DNA from: CAZDOD01 sp964506935
GTDB lineage: Bacteria > Desulfobacterota > Zymogenia > Zymogenales > Zymogenaceae
Assembly: GCA_964506935.1 (NCBI GenBank)
Contig: CAZDOD010000083.1
Location: forward strand, 1-12,072
Direction: 5' to 3'
Length of the DNA stretch: 12,072 nt
Below, piece after piece: positions 1 to 7,939 of this stretch. How positions within the stretch are numbered: position 1 is the first letter of the stretch; each line of letters begins with the position of its first letter. A program made the position numbers and the translations under genes. The notes under the pieces were generated by a model. The model was not told the origin of the DNA. It searched no databases and saw only the letters and a program-made list of their open reading frames with translations.

Positions 1-124
1 GGGTCCGGCATATACATATCTGTCCGGGCCGTTGTAGGTATTGGGGGGGGTGGGGGGGCGGAGATTTTTTCGATATTTGTAAATGTTTCTCGTTATACAC
101 CATACGATTTTTTAGGAGTCATTG
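1..124. other. Upstream leader of the glmU-like gene, no gene seen
   Basis: No convincing coding sequence was found. One frame is open from the window edge to about 147 but encodes a low-complexity glycine stretch unlike any family I know. None of the three forward frames resembles the end of a GlmU uridylyltransferase domain, so the missing half of GlmU is not hidden here behind a simple frameshift. The stretch holds a G-run block at 43-61 and an AGGAG ribosome binding site at 114-118. I could not pick out a convincing sigma-70 promoter. Confidence 0.5.
43..61 (+). repeat. G-run block (G8-T-G7-C-GG), possible G-quadruplex
   Basis: Positions 43-50 are eight G, then T, then 52-58 seven G, then C and two more G. 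This holds four runs of at least three G with single-base loops, so an intramolecular G-quadruplex is possible on the + (mRNA) strand, about 65 nt before the start codon of the glmU-like gene. Homopolymers of this kind are also prone to slippage and to sequencing error, so the exact lengths may not be reliable. Confidence 0.5.
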
Positions 125-835
125 ATGGTTTCCGATCGGGAGGGTAAGGGGATCGCCTTCGCCTCAAGGGAAAAGAGAAAAAAAATCTGTGATATGCTGA
201 TAGATAGTGGTGTCATCATCGTAGATTCCGAAAGGGTTTATATAGATGAGGGCGTCAAGGTGGGTTCCGGAACCGTCCTTTATCCCGATACGTACCTCGA
301 GGGGAAGACCGTCATCGGCAAGGGGTGTATGATAGAGCCGAATGTGAAGATCGTCGATTCGGTCCTGGGCGACGATGTGACAGTCAAGATGTGCTGTTTG
401 ATAGTCGAGAGCAAAGTGGGGGACCGCGTTAGAATCGGCCCGTTTGCGCACTTGAGGCCCGAGGTGGAGCTTTCGGAGGACGTCAAGATAGGGAACTTTG
501 TCGAAGTAAAGAAGTCTGTAATAAAAAAGGGCGCAAAGGTAAACCATCTCTCATACATTGGCGACACCGAGATAGGTGAGGGGACGAACGTCGGCGCGGG
601 AACCATCACATGTAATTACGACGGCGTAAAGAAGCACAAGACCGAGATCGGGAGGGGAGTTTTTATCGGCTCCGACACCCAGTTTATCGCCCCGGTCAAG
701 GTGGGGGATTTCGCCCTGATCGGTGCGGGCTCCACCATCAGCAGGGACGTGCCTGAAAATTCCCTTGCGGTGACACGGCCGAGGCAGAAAAACTATCCCG
801 GAAGGGGTTTTAAGGGGAAGAAAGAAAAAGGTTAG
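125..835 (+). CDS. glmU: Stand-alone GlmU-type glucosamine-1-phosphate N-acetyltransferase
   Basis: Transfers acetyl from acetyl-CoA to glucosamine-1-phosphate, the first GlmU reaction on the way to UDP-GlcNAc for peptidoglycan and LPS. The 236 residues match only the C-terminal half of bifunctional GlmU (about 456 aa). A helical arm at about 13-28 is followed by a left-handed beta-helix of hexapeptide repeats from about 40. Against E. coli GlmU from memory the alignment runs at a constant offset of 222, and all acetyltransferase residues are present: R111, E127, K129, H141, Y144, N155, N164, Y165, K170 and S183. The N-terminal nucleotidyltransferase domain with its GxGTRM loop is absent; the gene starts where that domain would end. 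I chose ATG 125 because AGGAG at 114-118 lies 6 nt before it; a TTG at 122 would be too close. glmS follows 10 bp downstream. The uridylyltransferase step must come from another gene. The family assignment is firm; absence of the other activity is seen directly. Confidence 0.9.
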   Translation: MVSDREGKGIAFASREKRKKICDMLIDSGVIIVDSERVYIDEGVKVGSGTVLYPDTYLEGKTVIGKGCMIEPNVKIVDSVLGDDVTVKMCCLIVESKVGDRVRIGPFAHLRPEVELSEDVKIGNFVEVKKSVIKKGAKVNHLSYIGDTEIGEGTNVGAGTITCNYDGVKKHKTEIGRGVFIGSDTQFIAPVKVGDFALIGAGSTISRDVPENSLAVTRPRQKNYPGRGFKGKKEKG

Positions 836-845
836 AGGAAAGATT

Positions 846-2675
846 ATGTGCGGCATTGTGGGCTATATAGGTCCGAAGAAAGTTACACGGTTATTGCTCG
901 ACGGCCTGAGAAGGCTTGAGTACAGGGGATACGACTCCGCCGGGGTCGCCGTAATCTCGGACGGCAAGGTCAATATCAAGAGGAGCAAGGGGAAGCTCGC
1001 AGTTTTGGAGGAGCTGATAACCGAAGATTTTAAGGACGGCCAGGTCGGTATCGGGCACACTAGGTGGGCGACCCACGGAAAGCCCTCGGACGAGAATGCC
1101 CATCCGCACAAGGCGGGGAGCATCGTTGTTGTCCACAACGGGATAATAGAAAACTACCTCGATCTCAAGGAGATGCTGATCGGTGAGGGCCACGAGTTCT
1201 CCTCGGAGACCGATACGGAGGTCATAAGTCACCTCATATACAGATTCATAAAGAAGGGGGAGGGATTTCGTGATGCCGTCATCAGCGCCCTCAAGATGAT
1301 AAAGGGCTCTTACTCCCTCGGGATATTGAAAGAGGATGAGCCGGACGCAATCATGGCGGCGAGAAATGAAAGCCCCCTGATCTTGGGACTCGGAGAGGGT
1401 GAATTCTACATCGCGTCGGACATCCCGGCGATAATAAATCACACGAGGGACGTGATCATCCTTGACGACGGCGAAGTGGTTGAATACAAGGGTGGGAAGC
1501 TGACCATCATGGGTCTAGACGGGGGCATAAAGAAAAAGGAGACACGCAGGATCGATTGGAGCCCCGTAATGGCCGAAAAGGGCGGATATAAGCACTTCAT
1601 GCTCAAAGAGATCTTCGAGCAGCCCCAGGGGATAATAGATACTTTTAGGGGGAGGATCTCGGAGGAGAAGGGGGAGATATATATCCCAGAGATCGGGCTC
1701 GATAGAGAAAAAGTAAAGAAGATAGATAAGATATTTATCGTGGCCTGCGGGACGTCGTGGCACGCGGGGCTCATCGGGAAATTTATGATAGAGGAGATGG
1801 CGCGCCTCCCCGTGGATGTTGAGCTCGGAAGCGAATTTAGATATCGCGACCCGTTGATCGGGCCCGGAACCCTTCTCATTGCGATTACCCAGTCGGGTGA
1901 GACGGCCGATACACTCGCCGCCATAAAGGAGGGGAAAGGGAAGGGGGCGCACGTGATTACGATCTGCAACGCCGTCGAATCGAGCGCCGCAAGGGTGTCT
2001 GACGGCGTTATATATACACACGCAGGCCCCGAGATCGGTGTCGCCTCGACAAAGGCTTTTACGACTCAGCTTACGGCCCTTTATCTTTTGGCGCTTTTTT
2101 TCGCAATGGAACTGGGGAAGGTCGATAGCGACGAGATAAAAGAAAAACTCCTCGATTTTATCAAGGTTCCGGGATACGTCGAAAAGGCGCTGGGGATGTC
2201 GGAGGACATACGTCTGATAGCAAGAAAATATATGGGGGCAAGAAACTTCCTCTATCTAGGGAGGGGGATAAACCATCCCATCGCCCTCGAGGGTGCCTTA
2301 AAACTAAAGGAAATATCATATATCCACGCCGAGGGTTACCCCGCCGGTGAAATGAAGCACGGGCCGATAGCCCTGATCGATGAGGAGATGCCGGTCGTCG
2401 TGCTCGTTACAAAAAACAACACCTATGAAAAGGTCCTCGGGAATATCGAGGAGGTCAAGGCGAGGGACGGCATGGTGATCGCCGTCGCCAATGAGGGTGA
2501 TGAAGAGGCGAAGAGGATGGCCGACGACATCATCTATATCCCAAAGACCGATCCAATGATTGCCCCGATAGTCCTGACGATCCCGATGCAGCTACTTGCA
2601 TATCACATTGCGGATTTGAAGGGGACGGATGTTGACCAGCCGAGGAATCTGGCGAAGAGCGTCACTGTAGAATAA
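846..2675 (+). CDS. glmS: Glutamine-fructose-6-phosphate aminotransferase (isomerizing)
   Basis: Makes glucosamine-6-phosphate from fructose-6-phosphate and glutamine, the entry step of the hexosamine pathway in the cytoplasm. The 609 aa are the usual length. The glutaminase domain (about 1-225) starts MCGIVGYIG, where Cys2 becomes the N-terminal nucleophile after Met removal, and carries YRGYDSAG (26-33), HTRWATHG (71-78) and NGI (98-100). Two SIS domains follow: the first with CGTSWHAG (301-308) and TQSGETADT (348-356), the second with ALKLKEISYIHAEGYPAGE and KHGPIAL (484-510). The C-terminal tail ends in the typical DQPRNLAKSVTVE. A strong ribosome binding site, AGAGGAAAG at 834-842, overlaps the stop codon of the preceding gene, so the two are probably co-transcribed and translationally linked. 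No glmS ribozyme is seen; the 10-bp gap leaves no room for one. The call is secure. Confidence 0.97.
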   Translation: MCGIVGYIGPKKVTRLLLDGLRRLEYRGYDSAGVAVISDGKVNIKRSKGKLAVLEELITEDFKDGQVGIGHTRWATHGKPSDENAHPHKAGSIVVVHNGIIENYLDLKEMLIGEGHEFSSETDTEVISHLIYRFIKKGEGFRDAVISALKMIKGSYSLGILKEDEPDAIMAARNESPLILGLGEGEFYIASDIPAIINHTRDVIILDDGEVVEYKGGKLTIMGLDGGIKKKETRRIDWSPVMAEKGGYKHFMLKEIFEQPQGIIDTFRGRISEEKGEIYIPEIGLDREKVKKIDKIFIVACGTSWHAGLIGKFMIEEMARLPVDVELGSEFRYRDPLIGPGTLLIAITQSGETADTLAAIKEGKGKGAHVITICNAVESSAARVSDGVIYTHAGPEIGVASTKAFTTQLTALYLLALFFAMELGKVDSDEIKEKLLDFIKVPGYVEKALGMSEDIRLIARKYMGARNFLYLGRGINHPIALEGALKLKEISYIHAEGYPAGEMKHGPIALIDEEMPVVVLVTKNNTYEKVLGNIEEVKARDGMVIAVANEGDEEAKRMADDIIYIPKTDPMIAPIVLTIPMQLLAYHIADLKGTDVDQPRNLAKSVTVE

Positions 2676-4037
2676 ATGATAATCTACTACAAGACAAATC
2701 CCGCAAGGTTCATGCTGTCGGGCTTCATCCTCGCTATACTCGTGGGAACCTTTATACTTCTCCTTCCTCAATCGAATACCTCTGGAGCTATATCCCCAAT
2801 CAATGCGCTTTTTACCGCAACCAGCGCCGTATGCGTGACGGGGCTGACCGTTCTTGAGACATCGGCCGATTTCACCCTCTTGGGGCAGGTTACGATCCTC
2901 GTCATGATACAGCTCGGCGGAATCGGGATAGCGTTTTTCTCCGTGCTCTTCACATTCGTCTTCATGGGGAGGATAGGTGTCGGCCAGAAATCGATGTTCT
3001 CATCGGTTATGGCCCCGAAGGCACACTGGGATATGTGGGGGATCTTCAGGACGATATTCCTTTTTACCGCCGGAATTGAGATCCTCGGTGCCACGCTCAT
3101 GTACTTTCCGATGTTAAAGGTTGTGGAGGGGGATCACCTTCGGGCGATTTATTACGCAATTTTTCATTCGATATCAGGGTTTTGTAACGCCGGGTTTGCA
3201 CTTATGCCCGATAGCTTCATGGGCCTGCGGACCGAACCGCTGGCCGTAATCCCCCTCATGGTCTTGATCGTAATGGGGGGCGTCGGCTTTTTCGTAATCG
3301 ATGACCTGCTCCAGTTTGTGAGGACCAAGGGGGATGTGTCTATTACGCTTCATTCCAAGATGGTGCTTTCGGCATCGATAATATTGATCCTCTTCGGAGC
3401 GCTGTTGGTGTTTCTGTTTGAGTATTTCAACGCCTTTTCAGGCGTGGGATTCGGGCAGAGGGTCATGGACTCGTTCTTCATGTCGATAACGTCTCGTACC
3501 GCCGGCTTTAACACGATAGACATAAAGGGCCTCGCAAATCCAACGATCTTTGTAGTCATAATACTTATGATCATCGGGGCGTCTCCGGGATCGACTGGCG
3601 GTGGCATAAAGACGAGCACGATTGCGGTCATATGGGCGCTCATCATTTCACGGTATCGTCAGAGTGAGAGTGTATCGGCCTTCAAGAGGAGCATCCCGGA
3701 CGAGACCCTATCACACGCCCAGGCGATACTCGCAACATCCATTGTCATAGTGATATCCATGACGATGCTGATCCTCGTGTCAGAAATCAAGGGGGGGACT
3801 GAAATAATGCTGGAGCGGGAATACTTCGTATCGACCCTGTTTGAGGTGTCTTCGGCCTTCGGGACGGTCGGGTTGTCATTGGGAATGACGCACTATCTTA
3901 ACAGCATAAATAAATTTTTTATAATTATGACTATGTTTATCGGCAGGCTTGGGCCACTGACATTTCTCTTGGCATTGAAACGGAGGGAACCCAAGGGGAG
4001 TTTCAAATACTCCGAAGAGAAGGTATTGGTGGGGTAG
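2676..4037 (+). CDS. ktrB: KtrB/TrkH-family K+ uptake channel subunit
   Basis: Membrane pore of a K+ (possibly Na+-linked) uptake system. At 453 aa it is closer to KtrB than to the longer TrkH. It has the fourfold M1-P-M2 architecture: filter loops TSAVCVTGLTV (49-59), SGFCNAGFAL (167-176), TSRTAGFNT (272-280) and SSAFGTVGLSLG (392-403), each with the expected filter glycine (G56, G173, G277, G399). The glycine-rich GASPGSTGGGIKTST (301-315) matches the intramembrane gating loop of the third repeat, and GRLGPLT (423-429) is the conserved motif of the last membrane segment. Its ATG directly follows the TAA of glmS with zero gap and no Shine-Dalgarno of its own, suggesting translational coupling. 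ktrA follows 66 bp downstream. Family is certain; the KtrB versus TrkH name rests on length and the short partner protein. Confidence 0.93.
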   Translation: MIIYYKTNPARFMLSGFILAILVGTFILLLPQSNTSGAISPINALFTATSAVCVTGLTVLETSADFTLLGQVTILVMIQLGGIGIAFFSVLFTFVFMGRIGVGQKSMFSSVMAPKAHWDMWGIFRTIFLFTAGIEILGATLMYFPMLKVVEGDHLRAIYYAIFHSISGFCNAGFALMPDSFMGLRTEPLAVIPLMVLIVMGGVGFFVIDDLLQFVRTKGDVSITLHSKMVLSASIILILFGALLVFLFEYFNAFSGVGFGQRVMDSFFMSITSRTAGFNTIDIKGLANPTIFVVIILMIIGASPGSTGGGIKTSTIAVIWALIISRYRQSESVSAFKRSIPDETLSHAQAILATSIVIVISMTMLILVSEIKGGTEIMLEREYFVSTLFEVSSAFGTVGLSLGMTHYLNSINKFFIIMTMFIGRLGPLTFLLALKRREPKGSFKYSEEKVLVG

Positions 4038-4103
4038 GGAGTTCGGATAACCTGAGAAATAAAAGAGTCTTTATACTTTAACTATTAAAAGCTGGTGATT
4101 TTG

Positions 4104-4760
4104 ATGAGAAGTTTTGTGGTAATAGGTCTCGGCAAATTCGGCTTCAATGTGGCTAAGACCCTTTATAGGCTGGGGCAGGAGGTCACGGCGATAGATATGA
4201 ATAAGGATGTCATCCAGAAGATCCAGGAGCATTCGACTCAAGCCGTGATAACCGATGCAACCGTTGCGGAAAATCTCATAGGTCTCGGTGTGGACAACGT
4301 CGACGTTGGTGTGGTGAGCCTTGGTGAAAAGATGGACTCATCAATCCTCGTTACGCTCCACCTAAAGGAGATGGGTGTTCCGGAGATATGGGTCAAGGCC
4401 ATAAGCGATGACCATGGAAAGGTCTTACAGCGTTTGGGTGTTGACGAAGTGATCTATGTGGAAAAGGAGATGGCCGAGAGGGTCGCTCATAGTATGTCGA
4501 GGCCGAATGTTATTGATTATCTCCCGGTCTCCGAGGGGTACAGTATTCAGGAGTCCCCTGTCCCGAAGGCCTTTACGGGAAAGAGTTTGTTGGAGCTGGG
4601 GCTCAGAAAGAAATATGGGCTCTTTGTCATCGCAGTAAAGGAGCTCGTCCCCGAGAAGGTCGTTCTCAACCCGCAGGCGGACTTCGTGCTGAAAGACAGC
4701 GATATAATGGTGATCCTCGGTAGCGATAAAGACCTCGATAAGCTGAGAAGCGTAAAATAA
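4104..4760 (+). CDS. ktrA: KtrA/TrkA-type RCK regulatory subunit of K+ uptake
   Basis: Cytoplasmic ring-forming subunit that binds nucleotide (ATP/ADP or NAD(H) in known relatives) and gates the KtrB pore. With the start at ATG 4104 it is 218 aa, the size of KtrA; TrkA of E. coli is twice as long with two RCK repeats. The RCK_N Rossmann domain (about 1-130) has GLGKFG (8-13) and the acidic residue D31 at the end of the second strand. An RCK_C/TrkA_C domain covers about 135-218. ATG 4104 has GGTGAT at 4094-4099 in front of it as a modest ribosome binding site; the in-frame GTG at 4095 would add three residues but lies inside that site. The position right after ktrB supports a complete Ktr system. 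The 66-bp gap (4038-4103) shows no clear terminator or promoter. Confidence 0.92.
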   Translation: MRSFVVIGLGKFGFNVAKTLYRLGQEVTAIDMNKDVIQKIQEHSTQAVITDATVAENLIGLGVDNVDVGVVSLGEKMDSSILVTLHLKEMGVPEIWVKAISDDHGKVLQRLGVDEVIYVEKEMAERVAHSMSRPNVIDYLPVSEGYSIQESPVPKAFTGKSLLELGLRKKYGLFVIAVKELVPEKVVLNPQADFVLKDSDIMVILGSDKDLDKLRSVK

Positions 4761-4811
4761 CATTTTTCCCTTATATTTCCCCAAAGACCGCCCTGCGAAG
4801 GAAACAGTAAA

Positions 4812-7016
4812 TTGGTAGATCCCCAGAAAATTCTTGAGGGCCTAAATGATGTACAGAAAGAGGTAGTCACCACGGTGTCGGGGCCGATTCTGGTCCTCGC
4901 AGGCGCCGGGAGCGGAAAGACCAGGGTCCTCACCCATCGCATCGCATATCTCGCAAGTCAGGGTATCGGAACAGACAGGATACTGGCCGTAACCTTTACA
5001 AACAAGGCAGCGGGGGAGATGAGGGAGAGGGTCTCTCAACTCATCCCCGATAGCCGAGACCTCCTGTGGATTACGACCTTCCATTCGGCGTGTCTCAAGA
5101 TATTGAGGAGGGAGGCGCATGCCATCGGTATAAATCCCCGATTCGTCATATACGACGGGCCCGATCAGCTTTCCCTCTTGAAGAGGTGCATGAAGGAGCT
5201 CGATATAAGCGATCGGTTCATAAGCCCCCAGGCCGTCCTCTACTTCATAGAGAGGGCAAAAAACAGGCTCTCGACTCCGGCAATGTTCAGAGATGATGTG
5301 GATAATCCCGCGAGTGAAAAGGTCGGGCGAATATATTCCCTGTATCAGGAGGAGCTCAAAAAAAACTCGGCAATGGATTTTTCCGACCTCATATTGAACT
5401 GTGTTAGGCTTTTTGATGAGTCGCCCGAGATACTGGAGTCATATCAGGACAAGTTTATCCACGTTATGGTCGACGAATATCAGGACACAAACACCGCCCA
5501 GTACGAACTGATCAAAAGGCTGGTCTCAAAGAGGGGGAATCTGTGTGTGGTCGGAGACGACGACCAGTCGATCTATCGCTGGAGGGGTGCAGATCTGGGA
5601 AACATCCTCGACTTCGAACGGGATTTCCCAAACGCCGTTGTCGTCAAGCTCGAAAGGAACTATCGGTCGACCAAAAATATCCTCGGGGCGGCGGATTCTG
5701 TCGTCGAAAACAATATCGATCGCAAGGGGAAGAAACTCTTTACCGAAAACGAGGCGGGGGATCTGGTCTCATATTTTGAGGGGACAGATGAGCATTCCGA
5801 GACCGGATTTGTGGTGAGGACGATTTCTGATCTGATAGAAAACTACAAATACGAATACTCCGATTTCGCGATATTTTACCGAACAAACGCCCAATCACGC
5901 CCCTTTGAGGACGAGCTTATCAAGGAGGGGATCTCATATCAGGTCATAGGTGGGGTGAGATTCTATGAGAGGCAGGAGATAAAGGATATCCTCGCGTATT
6001 TAAGGGTTCTGGAATCTCAGGAGGATTCGGTCGGCATCTTAAGGATCATAAACGTCCCTCCGAGGGGGATTGGTAAAAAGACGGTCGAAAAGATCCTCGA
6101 CCTTAAAAAAGAGAGGGATGTTTGCTTATATGATGCCCTGAAGATATCCACAGATGAGGGTCTGGTTTCGGGGAAGGCAAAGGAGGGTATTTCTTCTTTT
6201 ATTTCAATTATCGAGGGCCTAAAAGGGGGTGTTAGGGGGGGGAGTATCTCCAACACCGCAATGATGGCAATCTCCGACTCCGGCATCCTCGATTACTACC
6301 GGTCTATCGGGACGGTTGAATCGGAGGGGAGGGTGGAGAACTTGAGGGAGTTTTCGGCGGCCGTAATGGAATTCGAGGAGAAAAATCCGGGCGCAGAGCT
6401 ATCCGACTTCTTGGATCAGGTGGCGCTGATTTCCGATGTGGATGAGATGGAAGACACGGGGGGGAAAGTCTCCCTCTTGACGCTTCACAGCGCAAAGGGG
6501 CTCGAGTTTTCGGTTGTCTTTGTGGTGGGTATGGAGGAGGGCCTTTTTCCGCACAGCCGGTCAATGGATACTCACGACGATATGGAGGAGGAGAGGCGCC
6601 TGTGCTACGTCGGGATGACGAGAGCGAAGGAGAGGCTCTTTCTCACATCGGCAAGAAGGAGGATGGTCTTCGGGCAGGATCGGTTCAATTCGATCTCGAG
6701 GTTCGTCCACGAGGTAAACCCGGCGTATATTGAGATATTGTCAAAAACGCCGGAGATGGAAACAGATACGGCGAAAAGAATGGATGGATATCACCTCGAT
6801 GTGAGCTACGCCCAGGAGGAACCCGAACTGTCGCAATATTTTAAGGATGCAGACTGGGAGATTCGTCCGGGGGCGAGGATCAGGCATCCCGACTTCGGTG
6901 TGGGGATCGTAAAGGGGGTCGAGGAGACGGGCGGCAGGTTGAAACTGACCGTGCTGTTTTCGGGGATCGGGATAAAGAAGGTGATGACCGGTTTTGTCCC
7001 AATAGAGCTGATTTAG
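4812..7016 (+). CDS. pcrA: PcrA/UvrD-type superfamily 1A DNA helicase
   Basis: 3'-5' ATP-dependent DNA helicase acting in repair and in clearing stalled replication or transcription. All SF1A motifs are present: Q motif around LNDVQ (11-15), Walker A AGAGSGKT (30-37), Ia TFTNKAAGEMRER (61-73), II DEYQD (221-225), III VVGDDDQSIYRWRGA (246-260), IV NYRST (283-287), V LLTLHSAKGLEF (555-566) and VI RRLCYVGMTRAKE (595-607). At 734 aa it has the usual PcrA length. The C-terminal 50 residues, with GARIRHPDFGVGIV (687-700), match the Tudor-like tail of PcrA/UvrD that contacts RNA polymerase in known members. The start is TTG 4812, placed before the Q motif and preceded by AAGGA at 4798-4802; no ATG lies in a suitable place. 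It sits 51 bp after ktrA on the same strand and may be in the same transcript, though functionally unrelated. PcrA versus UvrD naming is arbitrary outside model species. Confidence 0.95.
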   Translation: MVDPQKILEGLNDVQKEVVTTVSGPILVLAGAGSGKTRVLTHRIAYLASQGIGTDRILAVTFTNKAAGEMRERVSQLIPDSRDLLWITTFHSACLKILRREAHAIGINPRFVIYDGPDQLSLLKRCMKELDISDRFISPQAVLYFIERAKNRLSTPAMFRDDVDNPASEKVGRIYSLYQEELKKNSAMDFSDLILNCVRLFDESPEILESYQDKFIHVMVDEYQDTNTAQYELIKRLVSKRGNLCVVGDDDQSIYRWRGADLGNILDFERDFPNAVVVKLERNYRSTKNILGAADSVVENNIDRKGKKLFTENEAGDLVSYFEGTDEHSETGFVVRTISDLIENYKYEYSDFAIFYRTNAQSRPFEDELIKEGISYQVIGGVRFYERQEIKDILAYLRVLESQEDSVGILRIINVPPRGIGKKTVEKILDLKKERDVCLYDALKISTDEGLVSGKAKEGISSFISIIEGLKGGVRGGSISNTAMMAISDSGILDYYRSIGTVESEGRVENLREFSAAVMEFEEKNPGAELSDFLDQVALISDVDEMEDTGGKVSLLTLHSAKGLEFSVVFVVGMEEGLFPHSRSMDTHDDMEEERRLCYVGMTRAKERLFLTSARRRMVFGQDRFNSISRFVHEVNPAYIEILSKTPEMETDTAKRMDGYHLDVSYAQEEPELSQYFKDADWEIRPGARIRHPDFGVGIVKGVEETGGRLKLTVLFSGIGIKKVMTGFVPIELI

Positions 7017-7018
7017 GG

Positions 7019-7045
7019 CCTTAACTATATAAGGTGATACTTTTT
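7019..7045 (+). terminator. Weak candidate terminator after the helicase gene
   Basis: CCTTA (7019-7023) can pair with TAAGG (7030-7034) around a 6-nt loop, and five T follow at 7041-7045. The stem is short and the T run starts 6 nt after it, so this is a poor match to an intrinsic terminator. It lies just past the helicase stop codon, where one would be expected. Confidence 0.22.
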
Positions 7046-7113
7046 ATAGGGATTTTCAACGTTTTCGATTTAATTTCTTGTGAGCGCACCGATTTCCTAC
7101 AGTGCCTTTTTGA

Positions 7114-7141
7114 TTGACAATCCCTCTTGATTTTGGATAAT
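7114..7141 (+). promoter_or_regulatory. Sigma-70 type promoter abutting the zinc-ribbon receiver gene
   Basis: A consensus -35 TTGACA (7114-7119) is separated by 16 nt from GATAAT (7136-7141), which matches the -10 consensus at five of six positions. Only 7 nt separate the -10 box from the ATG at 7149, so initiation at the usual distance would start the RNA at or one base before the start codon. No Shine-Dalgarno precedes that ATG. This points to a leaderless transcript. The elements are seen; promoter activity is inferred. Confidence 0.6.
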
Positions 7142-7148
7142 AAAGATT

Positions 7149-7706
7149 ATGTCCAGTTTTGTTAAGGCCGTCTGCCCCAGTTGTGGGAAGGATATATTTG
7201 TAGACCCCTCGGAGGTTCCCGATGGAGGGAAGGGAGTAATATGCTCGTCCTGCGGGACGGCGTTCAAGGTCAAACTCGGAAAAAAGAATGGTGACACAGG
7301 TAATCTAAGGGAGGCAGGTTTAAAAAAATCCGGGCCTGTGGTGGTGATAGAGGACTCGAAATTCGCAAGGACACAGATCATCGAGACCCTTTCCGAGGAT
7401 GGAATAGACGTGGTGGGTATGGAGACGGCGGAGGAGGGGATACAGAAGATTATCGAGCTGAAACCCAAGGTGGTAATAATTGATATATTTTTGGGTGCGG
7501 GAAATCCCGAGGGGCTCGACGTAATCAGGACAATAAAAAAGGGCCTAAATAAAGATATCCCAAAAGACCTTAAGGTCATCATGTATACCGTAATGTCGGA
7601 AGATAAGATCCCGCTCGCCATAAGAAAGATGGCCGATTCGTTTATCCACAAGGGTCCAACCGCCCTGTTTCACCTGAGGGAGGAAGTACTTCGCTTCCTC
7701 GAGTAA
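7149..7706 (+). CDS. Zinc-ribbon and receiver-domain (REC) signalling protein
   Basis: 185 aa, two parts. Residues 5-42 form a zinc ribbon of the MJ0042 kind: CPSCG (9-13) and CSSCG (32-36) give Cys9, Cys12, Cys32 and Cys35, with a hydrophobic strand pattern between. A short linker leads to a response-regulator receiver domain (62-185) with acidic pair E68/D69, phosphoacceptor D112 in VVIIDIF, T147 and K168, so all key phosphorylation residues are present. No DNA-binding or enzymatic output domain follows. It could act by protein-protein contact, like stand-alone receivers of the CheY kind, with the zinc ribbon as the interaction or nucleic-acid binding part; this is inference. No histidine kinase lies next to it. 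A promoter-like sequence ends 7 nt before its ATG and there is no ribosome binding site. It converges on the DUF4388-REC gene. Domain calls are good, the role unknown. Confidence 0.85.
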   Translation: MSSFVKAVCPSCGKDIFVDPSEVPDGGKGVICSSCGTAFKVKLGKKNGDTGNLREAGLKKSGPVVVIEDSKFARTQIIETLSEDGIDVVGMETAEEGIQKIIELKPKVVIIDIFLGAGNPEGLDVIRTIKKGLNKDIPKDLKVIMYTVMSEDKIPLAIRKMADSFIHKGPTALFHLREEVLRFLE

Positions 7707-7939
7707 TTCCAAATCTACTCTTTATCAAAAATTATATCATTTTTTCAACTCACCATTACCCTTCTTAAAAACTGTTGATCTACAAAAGTTCTTGGAATGT
7801 GTATGCAACGCGGCTTTTTAACCCGAACGTAAAAAACTACATCAAAAAAGTCTGTAATCGATTTTTAGCTCGATTTTTCGATGGATGTATAAGATATCGG
7901 TAGTAGAGAAAAGAGATCAGATTATTTAGATATCATCAC
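7707..7939. other. Convergent intergenic region, AT-rich
   Basis: This lies between two convergent genes, so it should hold termination signals for both. It is visibly more AT-rich than the genes on its left. The only hairpin I could find is the one at 7856-7878. No small gene with a ribosome binding site was recognised. Confidence 0.5.
7856..7878 (+). terminator. Candidate hairpin terminator in the convergent gap
   Basis: AATCGA (7856-7861) pairs with TCGATT (7870-7875) around an 8-nt loop, and the T run 7874-7878 starts inside the 3' arm. The stem has only two G-C pairs. On the opposite strand the arms also pair, followed by T-rich sequence after about 10 nt. It could terminate either gene but is weak and lies 150 nt past the + strand stop codon. 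Confidence 0.28.

Noticed and set aside
1..147. Open frame from the left edge to about 147, possibly the end of an upstream gene or of a GlmU uridylyltransferase domain
   Set aside because: Its product is glycine-rich low complexity and has none of the expected GlmU residues before the helical arm. The other two frames hit stops or are equally unconvincing.
1439..2021. Two long overlapping antisense frames within glmS (176 and 168 codons)
   Set aside because: Both are mirror images of strongly conserved glmS coding sequence and overlap each other in different frames, so they are chance openings.
4038..4103. Possible separate ktrA promoter (TATACT at 4072-4077)
   Set aside because: No acceptable -35 box lies 15-19 nt upstream.
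4425..4942. Minus-strand open frames of over 100 codons across ktrA and the helicase start
   Set aside because: They run antisense to well-supported genes and have no family resemblance; they follow from codon bias of the real genes.
7097..7651. Antisense frame of 184 codons covering nearly the whole zinc-ribbon receiver gene
   Set aside because: The + strand protein has intact zinc-ribbon and REC motifs and a promoter; the antisense product has no recognisable features.
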